Assembly (NCBI GenBank): GCA_016214985.1
Contig: JACRMM010000014.1
Coordinates: 265,293 to 329,292 of the forward strand
Direction of reading: 5' to 3'
DNA length: 64,000 nucleotides
From: Deltaproteobacteria bacterium
GTDB lineage: Bacteria; Desulfobacterota; Deferrisomatia; Deferrisomatales; JACRMM01
Below the pieces are notes generated by a model that worked only from the letters and a program-made list of their open reading frames with translations, was not told the DNA's origin and did no database searches. Numbering within the stretch: position 1 is the stretch's first letter; each line of letters opens with the position of its first letter. Shown one piece after another: positions 50,757 to 58,780 of the stretch. The position numbers and the translations under genes were made by a program.

Positions 50757-53700
50757 TCACCCCGCCGCAGGAGCTCCGCTGGCGTTGCCGACCCCGCCGC
50801 CGAGGACCTCGGCGAGCTTGTCCAGGAGAGTCTGAGCCCGGTACGGCTTCTGGACAAAGCCCACGGCACCGCTGCCTGTGAAGCGTTCTACCGCGTCCTG
50901 CTCGTTGTACCCGCTCGAGAGAAGCACGGCCACGTCCTCCCGGATCTCGCGCATCGCCCGAAAGGCTTCTTCCCCGCCCATCCGCGGCATGGTCATGTCG
51001 AGGACGACCGCAATGATGTCCTGAGCATGCCGCCGGAACGTCTCCACGCCCTCCACTCCGTCCGAGGCGGTCAGGACCGTGAACCCGCTTTCTTCCAAGA
51101 CGTCGCGGGCGACGATGCGCACGTCCTCCTCATCGTCCACGACCAGGAGCGTACCCTGCGCCGTCGGTGCCCGGTCCGGCGCCGTCGGCCCGAGAAGTGC
51201 GCGGGCCTCGTCATTCGGAGCCTTCGAGGCGCCGTCCGTTGGGAAGAGCACCTTGAACGTCGTTCCGCGTCCGGGCTCGCTGTAGACCTTGAGCGCACCG
51301 CGGTGGCCCTTGACGATCCCGAGGACCGCCGCCAGGCCGAGGCCGCGCCCCCGCTCCTTGGTCGTGAAGAACGGGTCGAAGATCCGCGCTCGGGTGGCCG
51401 CGTCCATGCCGGTTCCGGTGTCGGAAACCTCGACGTAGACGTACGGGCCCTCCGGGAGGTACTCGCCCAGCTGGGCTGTGGAGAGGTACGCCCGGTCTGC
51501 CTCCACAACGCCGGTCGACACCGTGACCACGCCTTCCCGGGTGCCCAGGGCATCGGAGGCGTTCGTGATCAGGTTCATCACCACCTGCCGCAACTGGGTC
51601 GCGTCGGCCAGGACCGCGGGGGGCCCGCTGGACAGCCGGTAAACCACGCGCGCCGTCTTGGCGAGGATCGTGTTCAGAAGGTGCTCCATCTCTCCGACCA
51701 GCCGCGACAGATCAACGGGCTCGACGAGGAACCGGCCCTTTCCCGAATAGGCCAGCATCTGGTTGGTGAGGTCGGCCGCACGCTGGGCCGCCGTGTCGAT
51801 CCTCTGCAGATAGGGCCGCACCGCGGCGTCCGGCTTTGATCGGAGCAGCGCAAGGTCTACGTTGCCCAGAATCCCCATGAGCAGGTTATTGAAGTCGTGG
51901 GCAATCCCTCCCGCGAGCACGCCGAGGCTCTCGAGTTTCTGGGCCTGGAGCATCTTCCGCTCCAATTGGTCGCGCTCGTCCCGGAGCCTCTTCGCCTCAG
52001 TGAGATCTTCGACGACCTCGATGAACCCCTTGGCGGTGCCATCCGGAGCGGTGACGGGGAATGCCTGGACGCGAATCCAGGAGGGAGACCCGTCGGCCCG
52101 AACGCCTCCTATCTCCCGTGACGCTGGCTTGCCCGTATCCATCGCGAGGGTGCCCGGACAGTCCGGGCAGACGGTCTCTCGCCCGTGAACGACGCGGAAG
52201 CACAGGTCGCCGATCTCGTCCGACGGCACCTTCTTCAGAAGACTCGCGTGCGCAGGGTTGGCCATCAGGATCCGGTGGTGCTCGTCTACGAGTGTGATCC
52301 CCATGTCGATGTTCTCGACCAGGGTTCGGTACCGCTCCTCGCTTTCCCGCAGGGATTCCTCCGCCCGGGAGCGCTCGGTCACGTCCTGGACCAAGGACCC
52401 CATCCCCACGATGCTTCCGTCCGTGTCCCGAAGCGGCGTGTTGTACCACTCGCACACGATGCGATCGCCGTCCTTCGTGACGTTCTCGGCCGTGATCCGG
52501 CTGCTGCCGCCGTCCAGGCTCCCGTACCACGTCCGAGAACCCGGAGACGACGCATCCGAAGGCACGATGATCTCGTCTCCAGAGCAGCTCAGTGCCTCCT
52601 CGCGCGTGTACCCGAAGATGCGTTCCGCCGTCGGGTTCCACTCGGTGACTTCCAGAGCGCGGTTCCACTCGATGTACGCCAGAGGGGTGTTGGTCAAGTG
52701 GAGCGACAGCCGCTCGACGGACTCGCTCAACGCCTCCTCCACCCGCTTGCGCTGGGTCACGTCGACCCCCGACGCAATGAAGAACTTCGGCACTCCCTGG
52801 TCGTCTAAGAGAAGGCTCGCCGCCCAGGCGACCGTGCGGCGGCTCCCATCCTTGGTGATCCAGGTGACCTCACGGATCTCCTGCGCTGCTGCAGGAGACA
52901 GCCGCTCAAGCTCACGGCGAAACGACTCCCGGTCTTCCGAGGGCAGCAGAAGCTCCCAGACCGGTTTGCCGCAGACCTCGTCAAATGTGTACCCGGTCAC
53001 CGCTTCGCAGGCACGGTTGAAGCGAACGACTCTCCCCTCCGGGTCCGTGACCAGCACCAACGCGCCCGCGGTATCCACCACGGAGTCGCTGAAGGCACGC
53101 TCCGCGGCCGCCGAGGCCAGGGCCCGGTCCCGCTCCTTCGCGCTGGAAGATAGACTGCGAAACCCGTACCCGAGGAACCCCACGCCCAGAAGCCAGAGCA
53201 TGCCGTGCGCGGCGAAGAAGTACGCGTCCGACCGGCGCCCGAACTCGGCCGGCCGGTCCATGGGGACCGTTACGCTGATCCCCCCTTGCAGGGCCCCTTC
53301 CTTGTAGCCTTCCCGGGCGTGACAGCTCACGCAGTCCTTGCCGATGCGAAGCGGCACCATGAGCCGAAGGAAGTTCTCCCCGTCGATCGCCGCGACGTCG
53401 ACGACCTCCCGGTGGCCCTGGGACAGGCTGCTCAGCGCCTTCTCTTCCCAGGGGTCCGGAATGTCGTCCGGGACGACGGGCGTGAGGCTTCTCAGACGGC
53501 TCGACACCTCGAGCGGGACGATGTCGAGCGCGTGAACGAGCCGAAGGACATAGATGGGCGTGACGGGGAGCAGTTCCTTCCCGTCCGGGAGGTGCAGTTC
53601 GCGTCCGGAGAGATTGCCCAGATGGGGGTCGGGAGGGAACGGCACTTCGGCGTGCACGTAGAGCCCGCCCAGGGCGGACAACCAGCTCAGGTACTTAACG

Positions 53701-53891
53701 TCCGACTCGTAGGAGACCCGCGCGGTGATCGCGGCCGCCGCCTTCTCTTCCTGCCGCTGCTGCCGCAGGCCCCACCCGAGCGACCCGGACAGCGCGATCG
53801 TCCAGAGAACGCCCAGCCCGATCACATAGCCGGCCAGACCGATCCGGGCGCGCTTGCCCGGTGTCGTCGGCCGCTCTGTCTGCTCCACCAT
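50757..53891 (-). CDS. Membrane hybrid kinase with DUF3365 (Tll0287-like) haem-c sensor domain
   Basis: A 1044-residue kinase; ATG 53891. Order: membrane helix (about 18-40), a periplasmic DUF3365/Tll0287-like domain with the haem site CVSCH at residues 187-191 ('IGKDCVSCHAREGYKEGALQGGISVTVPM'), membrane helix (about 225-245), three PAS domains (about 265-385, 395-510, 520-645; the third has two further Cys pairs), HisKA with 'GIAHDFNNLLMGILG', HATPase_c with 'DTGTGMDAATRARIFDPFFTTKE', and a receiver with 'AVVLDMTMPRMGGE'. It would sense redox, oxygen or NO at the haem (inference from the family). Orphan: no regulator adjacent. Confidence 0.92.
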   Translation of the reverse strand: MVEQTERPTTPGKRARIGLAGYVIGLGVLWTIALSGSLGWGLRQQRQEEKAAAAITARVSYESDVKYLSWLSALGGLYVHAEVPFPPDPHLGNLSGRELHLPDGKELLPVTPIYVLRLVHALDIVPLEVSSRLRSLTPVVPDDIPDPWEEKALSSLSQGHREVVDVAAIDGENFLRLMVPLRIGKDCVSCHAREGYKEGALQGGISVTVPMDRPAEFGRRSDAYFFAAHGMLWLLGVGFLGYGFRSLSSSAKERDRALASAAAERAFSDSVVDTAGALVLVTDPEGRVVRFNRACEAVTGYTFDEVCGKPVWELLLPSEDRESFRRELERLSPAAAQEIREVTWITKDGSRRTVAWAASLLLDDQGVPKFFIASGVDVTQRKRVEEALSESVERLSLHLTNTPLAYIEWNRALEVTEWNPTAERIFGYTREEALSCSGDEIIVPSDASSPGSRTWYGSLDGGSSRITAENVTKDGDRIVCEWYNTPLRDTDGSIVGMGSLVQDVTERSRAEESLRESEERYRTLVENIDMGITLVDEHHRILMANPAHASLLKKVPSDEIGDLCFRVVHGRETVCPDCPGTLAMDTGKPASREIGGVRADGSPSWIRVQAFPVTAPDGTAKGFIEVVEDLTEAKRLRDERDQLERKMLQAQKLESLGVLAGGIAHDFNNLLMGILGNVDLALLRSKPDAAVRPYLQRIDTAAQRAADLTNQMLAYSGKGRFLVEPVDLSRLVGEMEHLLNTILAKTARVVYRLSSGPPAVLADATQLRQVVMNLITNASDALGTREGVVTVSTGVVEADRAYLSTAQLGEYLPEGPYVYVEVSDTGTGMDAATRARIFDPFFTTKERGRGLGLAAVLGIVKGHRGALKVYSEPGRGTTFKVLFPTDGASKAPNDEARALLGPTAPDRAPTAQGTLLVVDDEEDVRIVARDVLEESGFTVLTASDGVEGVETFRRHAQDIIAVVLDMTMPRMGGEEAFRAMREIREDVAVLLSSGYNEQDAVERFTGSGAVGFVQKPYRAQTLLDKLAEVLGGGVGNASGAPAAG

Positions 53892-53990
53892 CCTCCCCTC
53901 CTCCGGGCGACGCCTCGGCCGAGGACTCGCCTCCGCCCTGACTTATCGGCAGATCGTCGCTTCGCATGAACGAGATGGCAGCACGGGGCC

Positions 53991-54016
53991 TGCCCGTCCC
54001 CGACTGCGGACGGGCA
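53991..54016. other. Hairpin between tRNA-Gly region and the haem kinase
   Basis: A 9-bp perfect stem (53991-53999 with 54008-54016, TGCCCGTCC and complement) with an eight-base loop, about 100 bases upstream of the kinase start. No T-run in either direction. It could be an attenuation or mRNA structure element; function unknown. Confidence 0.35.
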
Positions 54017-54081
54017 AAGGGAGCCGGACAAAACGGGCGACGATGCTGGCCCGGTGCTGGGACCGAGGATGCACAAGAGAC

Positions 54082-54105
54082 AAAAGGGCCGATTTCTCGG
54101 CCCTT
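54082..54105 (-). terminator. Rho-independent terminator after tRNA relic
   Basis: On the minus strand a 9-bp stem (54105-54097 with 54092-54084, AAGGGCCGA and complement) is followed by a TTTT run at 54085-54082. It lies downstream of the second copy of the tRNA-Gly 3' end. Confidence 0.75.
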
Positions 54106-54114
54106 CACGATTCG

Positions 54115-54130
54115 GTGGAGCGGGAAACGG
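54115..54130 (-). repeat. Second copy of tRNA-Gly 3' end (relic or attachment site)
   Basis: The 16 bases at 54115-54130 are identical to 54186-54201, the 3' end of tRNA-Gly including the encoded CCA (minus strand CCGTTTCCCGCTCCAC). No other tRNA part is present here, so it is the tail of a lost second tRNA gene, or an integration-site copy left after loss of an element. It is followed by its own terminator. Confidence 0.6.
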
Positions 54131-54154
54131 CACCACGACGGCACCAGACAAACG

Positions 54155-54175
54155 AAAAGCCCGGAAGACCGGGCT
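54155..54175 (-). terminator. Rho-independent terminator of tRNA-Gly
   Basis: On the minus strand a 7-bp stem (54175-54169 with 54164-54158, AGCCCGG and complement, loop of four) ends in TTTT at 54158-54155, 12 bases downstream of the tRNA 3' end. Standard position for a tRNA terminator. Confidence 0.8.
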
Positions 54176-54186
54176 CTGCGAGCGTG

Positions 54187-54261
54187 TGGAGCGGGAAACG
54201 GGATTCGAACCCGCGACTTCGACCTTGGCAAGGTCGCACTCTACCACTGAGTTATTCCCGC
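54187..54261 (-). tRNA. tRNA-Gly (anticodon GCC)
   Basis: A 75-nt tRNA on the minus strand with encoded CCA. Acceptor stem GCGGGAA/TTCCCGC, D arm CTCA...TGGTAGAG, anticodon stem-loop CGACC-TTGCCAA-GGTCG giving anticodon GCC, T arm CGGGTTCGAATCCCG. All invariant positions (T8, GG in D loop, TTC in T loop) are as expected. It decodes GGC and GGT, the main Gly codons of a high-GC genome. Its 5' ten bases overlap the 3' end of the lytic transglycosylase gene: bases 8-10 (TAA) form that gene's stop codon. Two terminators lie downstream, with a copy of the tRNA 3' end between them. Confidence 0.97.
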
Positions 54262-54926
54262 CCGGCAACGGAGACGGGATTATCCATACCGTCGTGGGGC
54301 GTGTCAAGCGCCATCGGGTTGGTGAGGCGGCGGTAGGCGTCGAGTACCCGGTTCACGTAGTTTCGGGTCTCGGCATACGGAGGGACGCCCCCGTACCGCT
54401 CGACTGCGCTCGGCCCCGCATTGTATGCGGCCAGGGCAAGATCCAGCCTTCCGTGGAACCGATCGAGCATCTGCGCCAGGTACTTCACGCCGCCCTGAAT
54501 GTTGTCCCGGGGCTCGAAGGGATCCTGCACACCCATGGCTCGTGCCGTGTCGGGCATGAGCTGCATGAGCCCCATCGCCCCCTTGTGCGACAGGGCACCG
54601 GGGTTTTCTCCCGACTCCACCTGGATGACAGCGTTGACCAGGCGCGGGTCGAGCTGACGGAGCGAGGCCTCCTGGCGCGCCAGGTCTTGCCACGGGGAAC
54701 GGGGCGAAGCGGCTCGCACAGGACGCGGGTCCCGGATGACGACGCGGTACTCGGTGGTGACCGGCGTATCGGTAAAGGAGATGGAGCCGTCCGCGCTCAC
54801 GGACTGGTAGATGTCGGCCCACGCGACGGTGCCGAGGAGCGAGAGACCTCCCGTCACGAGGAAGGCGAGACACGCCCCTCGCGTCAAGCGTTCGCGAAAT
54901 CGGCGGATCGGACGAGTACCGTTCAT
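54252..54926 (-). CDS. Lytic transglycosylase with DUF4124 and SLT domain
   Basis: A 224-residue protein; ATG 54926 with AAGGAG four bases upstream is preferred over ATG 54947. Signal peptide about residues 12-37 ('VAWA-D'). DUF4124-like segment 'DIYQSVSADGSISFTDTPVTTEYRVVIRD', then the SLT domain: 'LVNAVIQVESGENPGALSHKGAMGLMQLMPDTARAMGV' with catalytic Glu in 'QVESGE', 'DNIQGGVKYLAQMLDRF' and 'ALAAYNAGPSAVERYGGVPPYAETRNYV'. It cleaves peptidoglycan glycan chains in the periplasm. The last ten bases, including the stop TAA, are inside the tRNA-Gly gene; the tail after 'AYRRL' is unconserved. Confidence 0.9.
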   Translation of the reverse strand: MNGTRPIRRFRERLTRGACLAFLVTGGLSLLGTVAWADIYQSVSADGSISFTDTPVTTEYRVVIRDPRPVRAASPRSPWQDLARQEASLRQLDPRLVNAVIQVESGENPGALSHKGAMGLMQLMPDTARAMGVQDPFEPRDNIQGGVKYLAQMLDRFHGRLDLALAAYNAGPSAVERYGGVPPYAETRNYVNRVLDAYRRLTNPMALDTPHDGMDNPVSVAGRE

Positions 54927-54927
54927 G

Positions 54928-56256
54928 TCACTCCTTCTGAACGGCATTTGTCCGCTGATCCTTGACCCACAAACTTCCCGGCTTTGCCTTCGCGTATCGC
55001 TTCAACTGCGCGGCCACGTCGGAGATCTCGGCCGCGTGGTGAAACTCGCGCGTCTCGTTGGTGACGATCGCGATCGAGAGCGTGACCACGGGGAACTCGG
55101 TCCGCACTCCCCGGCGTCCTTCCGTGACGAGGTAGCCCCGGCTGCGGTCCGCGGCGTCGTAGTACAGGGGCATGATCCGGTCAAACCCCGCGATGATGCG
55201 ATCCGCGACGTCGACGGCCCGGTCCGGGGTCGTGACCACGACGAAGTCGTCGCCTCCGATGTGGCCGACGAGGTCATCCGGGTTTCCGACGTCCCCGACG
55301 GTCCCCAGCACGAGATCCGCGACCTGCCGAATCAGGCTGTCTCCTCGGGAGAACCCGTAGCAGTCATTGAACGCCTTGAAGTGGTCCACATCGAGGTAGA
55401 GCACGGCGAGGGGAGCCCGGCGCCTGACCCGTTCGCTCAGGACCTGCTCCACGCTGACGCTACCCGGCAGGCCCGTCGTGCTGGAGGCGCTCATGCCCGT
55501 GCGCGTGCGCTTGAGCAGCCGGTCGATCCGGGCCGACAGCTCCGAAAGGCTGAACGGTTTGGTGACGTAGTCGTCGGCGCCGAGCTCCAGCGCGCGCACC
55601 TTGTCCTCGTCCCGGCGGCGGGCCGAGAAGACGATGATCGGGATGAGGTTCACCGCGGGATCGGCCTTGAGGGCCCGAATGACGTCGAAGCCGTCCATGC
55701 CGGGCATGTTGATGTCGAGGAGCAGAAGATCGGGATGCAGCGTCTTCGTCTTGTCCACAGCCTCCGGCCCGTCGAACGCCACGAGCGGAATCATCCCCAT
55801 CCCGGAGATGATGTGGGAGCCGAGCAGGACGATGTTCTGGTCGTCGTCGACCACGAGGATCCGGGGGATCTGGCTGCCCGCCTCGGCGCGGCCCACCTCG
55901 CGTTCGGCCAGGAGCGTCAAGAGGCGCGCTGGATCCACGGGCCTGGGAATCAGCGCTTGGGACGCACTTCGTCCCTCCCCGCCCAGGGGCGGCGCGTCTC
56001 CCGCGAGGACGACCACCGAGTCCTGAGGGCCGAGGTGATGCCGCAGCACCTCGCAGAGCTCTCCCACATCGGGCGCGCCGCCCTCGCAGCACCACAGCAC
56101 CGCCGCCCAGGGCGGCGACTGGAACGTGGCGTCGAGGAACGCCCCCCGATCGGTGAACTCCGTGGGGGGATACCCCTCCGCCGACAGCGCGTCGGCCACC
56201 GGACCCGTCTCTCCACTCGGGCCCAAGAGGTACACAGAGCCTCGCGGTTCGGTCAT
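54928..56256 (-). CDS. Two-receiver GGDEF response regulator (diguanylate cyclase)
   Basis: A 442-residue protein starting in an ATGA overlap with the upstream kinase gene. Residues 1-115 are a receiver-like domain without the phospho-acceptor Asp ('SVYLLGPSGETGPVADALSAEGY', 'WAAVLWCCEGG'). Residues ~130-250 are a full receiver: 'ILVVDDDQ', Asp in 'LLLLDINMPGMDG', Lys in 'YVTKPFSL'. The GGDEF domain follows with 'VLYLDVDHFKAFNDCYGFSRGDSLI' and the active loop 'GHIGGDDFVVV'. GGDDF is a functional variant of GGDEF. It should make c-di-GMP when phosphorylated by the coupled kinase upstream. Confidence 0.92.
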   Translation of the reverse strand: MTEPRGSVYLLGPSGETGPVADALSAEGYPPTEFTDRGAFLDATFQSPPWAAVLWCCEGGAPDVGELCEVLRHHLGPQDSVVVLAGDAPPLGGEGRSASQALIPRPVDPARLLTLLAEREVGRAEAGSQIPRILVVDDDQNIVLLGSHIISGMGMIPLVAFDGPEAVDKTKTLHPDLLLLDINMPGMDGFDVIRALKADPAVNLIPIIVFSARRRDEDKVRALELGADDYVTKPFSLSELSARIDRLLKRTRTGMSASSTTGLPGSVSVEQVLSERVRRRAPLAVLYLDVDHFKAFNDCYGFSRGDSLIRQVADLVLGTVGDVGNPDDLVGHIGGDDFVVVTTPDRAVDVADRIIAGFDRIMPLYYDAADRSRGYLVTEGRRGVRTEFPVVTLSIAIVTNETREFHHAAEISDVAAQLKRYAKAKPGSLWVKDQRTNAVQKE

Positions 56257-57722
56257 TGCCCGACTCGAGGGACGCTGCGCCGGTCGACGGGCAGACTCAC
56301 CGTGCACACGGTTCCCCTGCCCACCTCGCTCTCAAACTCGATCATGCCCGCGTGTTCCTCGACGATCATATAGGCTTTGGCGAGCCCGAGCCCCGCCCCG
56401 GAGGTCTTGGACGTCACGAAAGGGTTGAAGATCTCCTCGATCTCTCCCTCCGGGATCCCCACGCCGTTGTCGCCCAGGTGAACCCGAACCCAGTTTCCGG
56501 TGCCATCGGTCTCGGCGCGCAGCCGCCCGCCCGCCGGCATCGCGTCGAGGGCGTTGTCCACGAGTCCCCGGAAGAGCTCTTCGAGCAGTTCCCGGTCTCC
56601 GAACATGAAGGGGATCCCCTCCCCGCAGGTCCGATCGACGCATACCCCCAGGCCATCGCACCGGGACCGAGCCTCCTCGAGCACCCCCTCGAGCACCTCC
56701 TCGACGTCGAGCAAAGCAAAGGCCGGGCGGCGGTGCGCGGTCAGATCGACGTAGTCCTCGATCTCACGGACCATCTGCTCGAGGCGCTGCACCTCGGCCA
56801 GAATCACGTCGAGATAGCGCCGGGAATTCTTGTCGGTCGAGAGGAGGCGCTCGAGCTTTCGAGCAAAGCCGCCGATGGCGATGATGGGGTTTCGGACTTC
56901 GTGGGCCACCCCCTCCACCACGCGGCCCAGGCTGGCGAGCTTCTTCGATTCGAAGAACTGTCTCTCGAGGGCCTTCTGACGGGTCAGGTCCCGCGCCGCA
57001 AACACGAGCCCGCCGCCGTCTCTTCGGAGGGCAACGATGCCAGCTGGGACCGGCGAGCCTCCCCGCCCCACCAGGAACACTTCCCCTTCGTACGTACCGC
57101 CGTCGGAGGCGTCGCGTCGAACGGATTCGAGCCAGGGTCCGCGGATGGACGCGTCGACGAGATCCTCGACCGCACGCCCCAGGATCTCCTCCGGCCGGCG
57201 CCCGACCAGCCGCGCGGCCGCGTCGTTGAGGGACCGGACGACGCCGTCGTCGTCGACATCGAACAGCGCCGTGGGAGCGTCCAGGAAGAGGGCCGCCAGT
57301 TCGGCCTCCCGGCCCGCCAGGCACGCTGCCGCCCCGGCCCCCCCCTTCGCGTCGCGCGGGCGGCGGTCGAGGCCCTCGCGAAGGGCGTCGATGAGGCGGT
57401 CCGGCCCGACGGGTTTGGCGAGGTAGTCATCGGCCCCCATCTTGAGGGCACGGACGGCCGTCTGCTCAGACCCCTGCCCCGTAAGGATCACAACCAGGGT
57501 CTGGGCGCGCCGCTGCTTGACGTGCCGGAGAACCTCGAGTCCGTGGACCTTGGGCAGATTGAGATCGAGCACGATCGCGTCGGGAGAGGCGTCTTCGAAC
57601 GTCCGAAGGGCCTCCAATCCGTCGTAGGCCTGAAGACAATCAAAGCCACTGCTCCGCAGCACCTCGGCTACGGAGTCGTTGACGATCCGATTGTCCTCGA
57701 CCACCAGGACGCGCGGTCCCAT
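56253..57722 (-). CDS. Soluble REC-PAS histidine kinase
   Basis: A 489-residue protein; ATG 57722 (TTG 57731 possible). Order: receiver ('VLVVEDNRIVNDSVAEVL', Asp in 'AIVLDLNLPKVHG', Lys in 'YLAKPVGPD'), PAS (about 145-260, 'ALFDVDDDGVVRSLNDAAARLVGRRPEEILG'), HisKA with 'VVEGVAHEVRNPIIAIGGFARKL' (about 285), HATPase_c with 'ELFRGLVDNALDAM', 'GDNGVGIPEGEIEEIFNPFVTSKTSGAGLGLAKAYMIVEEH'. No membrane segments. It is a kinase controlled by its own receiver, probably a relay step feeding the overlapping REC-REC-GGDEF gene. Input kinase unknown. Confidence 0.92.
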   Translation of the reverse strand: MGPRVLVVEDNRIVNDSVAEVLRSSGFDCLQAYDGLEALRTFEDASPDAIVLDLNLPKVHGLEVLRHVKQRRAQTLVVILTGQGSEQTAVRALKMGADDYLAKPVGPDRLIDALREGLDRRPRDAKGGAGAAACLAGREAELAALFLDAPTALFDVDDDGVVRSLNDAAARLVGRRPEEILGRAVEDLVDASIRGPWLESVRRDASDGGTYEGEVFLVGRGGSPVPAGIVALRRDGGGLVFAARDLTRQKALERQFFESKKLASLGRVVEGVAHEVRNPIIAIGGFARKLERLLSTDKNSRRYLDVILAEVQRLEQMVREIEDYVDLTAHRRPAFALLDVEEVLEGVLEEARSRCDGLGVCVDRTCGEGIPFMFGDRELLEELFRGLVDNALDAMPAGGRLRAETDGTGNWVRVHLGDNGVGIPEGEIEEIFNPFVTSKTSGAGLGLAKAYMIVEEHAGMIEFESEVGRGTVCTVSLPVDRRSVPRVGQ

Positions 57723-57839
57723 GCGCCTCAAACCCCTCCTTGCACGAACGCCGATCCCCGCCTGGGCGACCTCGCCGTCGAGTCTGCGGCGGCGCCGCCG
57801 GAAAGGGCACCGAAACCGGCCCCCTCACGGCGGAGCCCC

Positions 57840-58025
57840 TCACAATTCGTCGGCGTGGCAGCACTTGTACTTGGGCTTCTTCGATCCGCACTCACAGGCG
57901 GCACCGTGACACTTGTTAAAGGCCTTGCCAGAACCGCAGGGACACAGCTCCACGTCCCCTTCGGACACTTGGCAGCCCCTCTTCAGTACGTTGTCTTCGG
58001 GATGGAAGAGGTCTTTCTGGCTCAT
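57840..58025 (-). CDS. SEC-C motif small protein (internal start within the HAD frame)
   Basis: A 61-residue protein from the internal ATG at 58025, preceded by AAGGAG at proper spacing, in the same frame as the HAD gene. It has two SEC-C type zinc motifs: 'CPCGSGKAFNKCHG' (close to the CxCGSGxxxKxCC of SecA C-terminal tails) and 'CECGSKKPKYKCCH'. SEC-C motifs bind zinc and interact with SecB or other partners. As an independent reading it would be a small zinc protein; as part of the HAD frame it is a fusion tail. Which form is made cannot be told here. Confidence 0.6.
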   Translation of the reverse strand: MSQKDLFHPEDNVLKRGCQVSEGDVELCPCGSGKAFNKCHGAACECGSKKPKYKCCHADEL

Positions 58026-58715
58026 GCGGATCTCCTTCCCCTGCATGGGTTGTGGCAGAAACGATGGGGGTACGCTACCAGAATCCCTTTCGGGGGCAAC
58101 CGCCCAGAGGTGCGCTGCAAGCTCCTCCGGGGACGAGACGGCCGGCGGCAACGCCGTGCGGAAGCCCATGAAGGGTACGAGAGCAGCCTGAGAAGCTTCC
58201 CGGTCGAGTTCCGAGTCTCCCACGTAGAGGGCGTTCTCCGGGCGCACCGCGAAGTTCGCGAGAACCGCCAGCAAGAGGTCCGGGTGCGGCTTGGGGCGCG
58301 TCCCGTCACGGATCGTGGCGACGAAGTCGAGGTGGGGGCAGAGGCCGGCCGCTCGCAGGACCTGGTGCGCGCTGTCGCCCCGGTTGGTCGCGACAGCGAC
58401 CTTCATCGGCGGCCGGAGTCTGGCCAGAACGTCGATCCATCCGGGCTCTGGCTCCATGAACCGCAGGAATGCCGAGAAGTCCACGCGCCGCGCCGCTTCC
58501 CGCGCGCGGTCGCGCTGGTGCGCGGGGAAGAAGACCTCCAGGACCTGCGGGGTCGACAGGGTGTGGAGGAGCCCCAACGGTTCGCGGTCGTCCTCGCTCA
58601 CCGCAGGGAGTCCGAAGAGTCCGAAGAGGTGATTGTAGTACGCGAGGTTCGCCCGTTCGGAGCGCACCAGCACGCCATCGCAGTCCAGAATCAGGAGGAG
58701 TGGCCGAGCCGCCAT
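57840..58715 (-). CDS. HAD-family hydrolase read through into a SEC-C zinc-motif tail
   Basis: A continuous 291-residue frame from ATG 58715. Residues 1-220 are a HAD phosphatase of the phosphoglycolate-phosphatase-like type: 'LLLILDCDGVLVRSE' (nucleophile Asp), 'VAVATNRGDS', Lys in 'GTRPKPHPDLLLAVL', 'ALYVGDSELDREAS'. Then about 25 unconserved residues, and a 61-residue Cys-rich end starting at an internal Met with its own AAGGAG site, so the second part may also be made alone (57840-58025). There is no stop between them. The HAD substrate is unknown (sugar phosphate or phosphoglycolate are usual). Confidence 0.8.
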   Translation of the reverse strand: MAARPLLLILDCDGVLVRSERANLAYYNHLFGLFGLPAVSEDDREPLGLLHTLSTPQVLEVFFPAHQRDRAREAARRVDFSAFLRFMEPEPGWIDVLARLRPPMKVAVATNRGDSAHQVLRAAGLCPHLDFVATIRDGTRPKPHPDLLLAVLANFAVRPENALYVGDSELDREASQAALVPFMGFRTALPPAVSSPEELAAHLWAVAPERDSGSVPPSFLPQPMQGKEIRMSQKDLFHPEDNVLKRGCQVSEGDVELCPCGSGKAFNKCHGAACECGSKKPKYKCCHADEL

Positions 58716-58780
58716 GGCCGGAGCATACAGGGACGGCCGCTGCCGGTGCAACCCGCTTCTGAGGCCGCTTCAGGGAGGCG

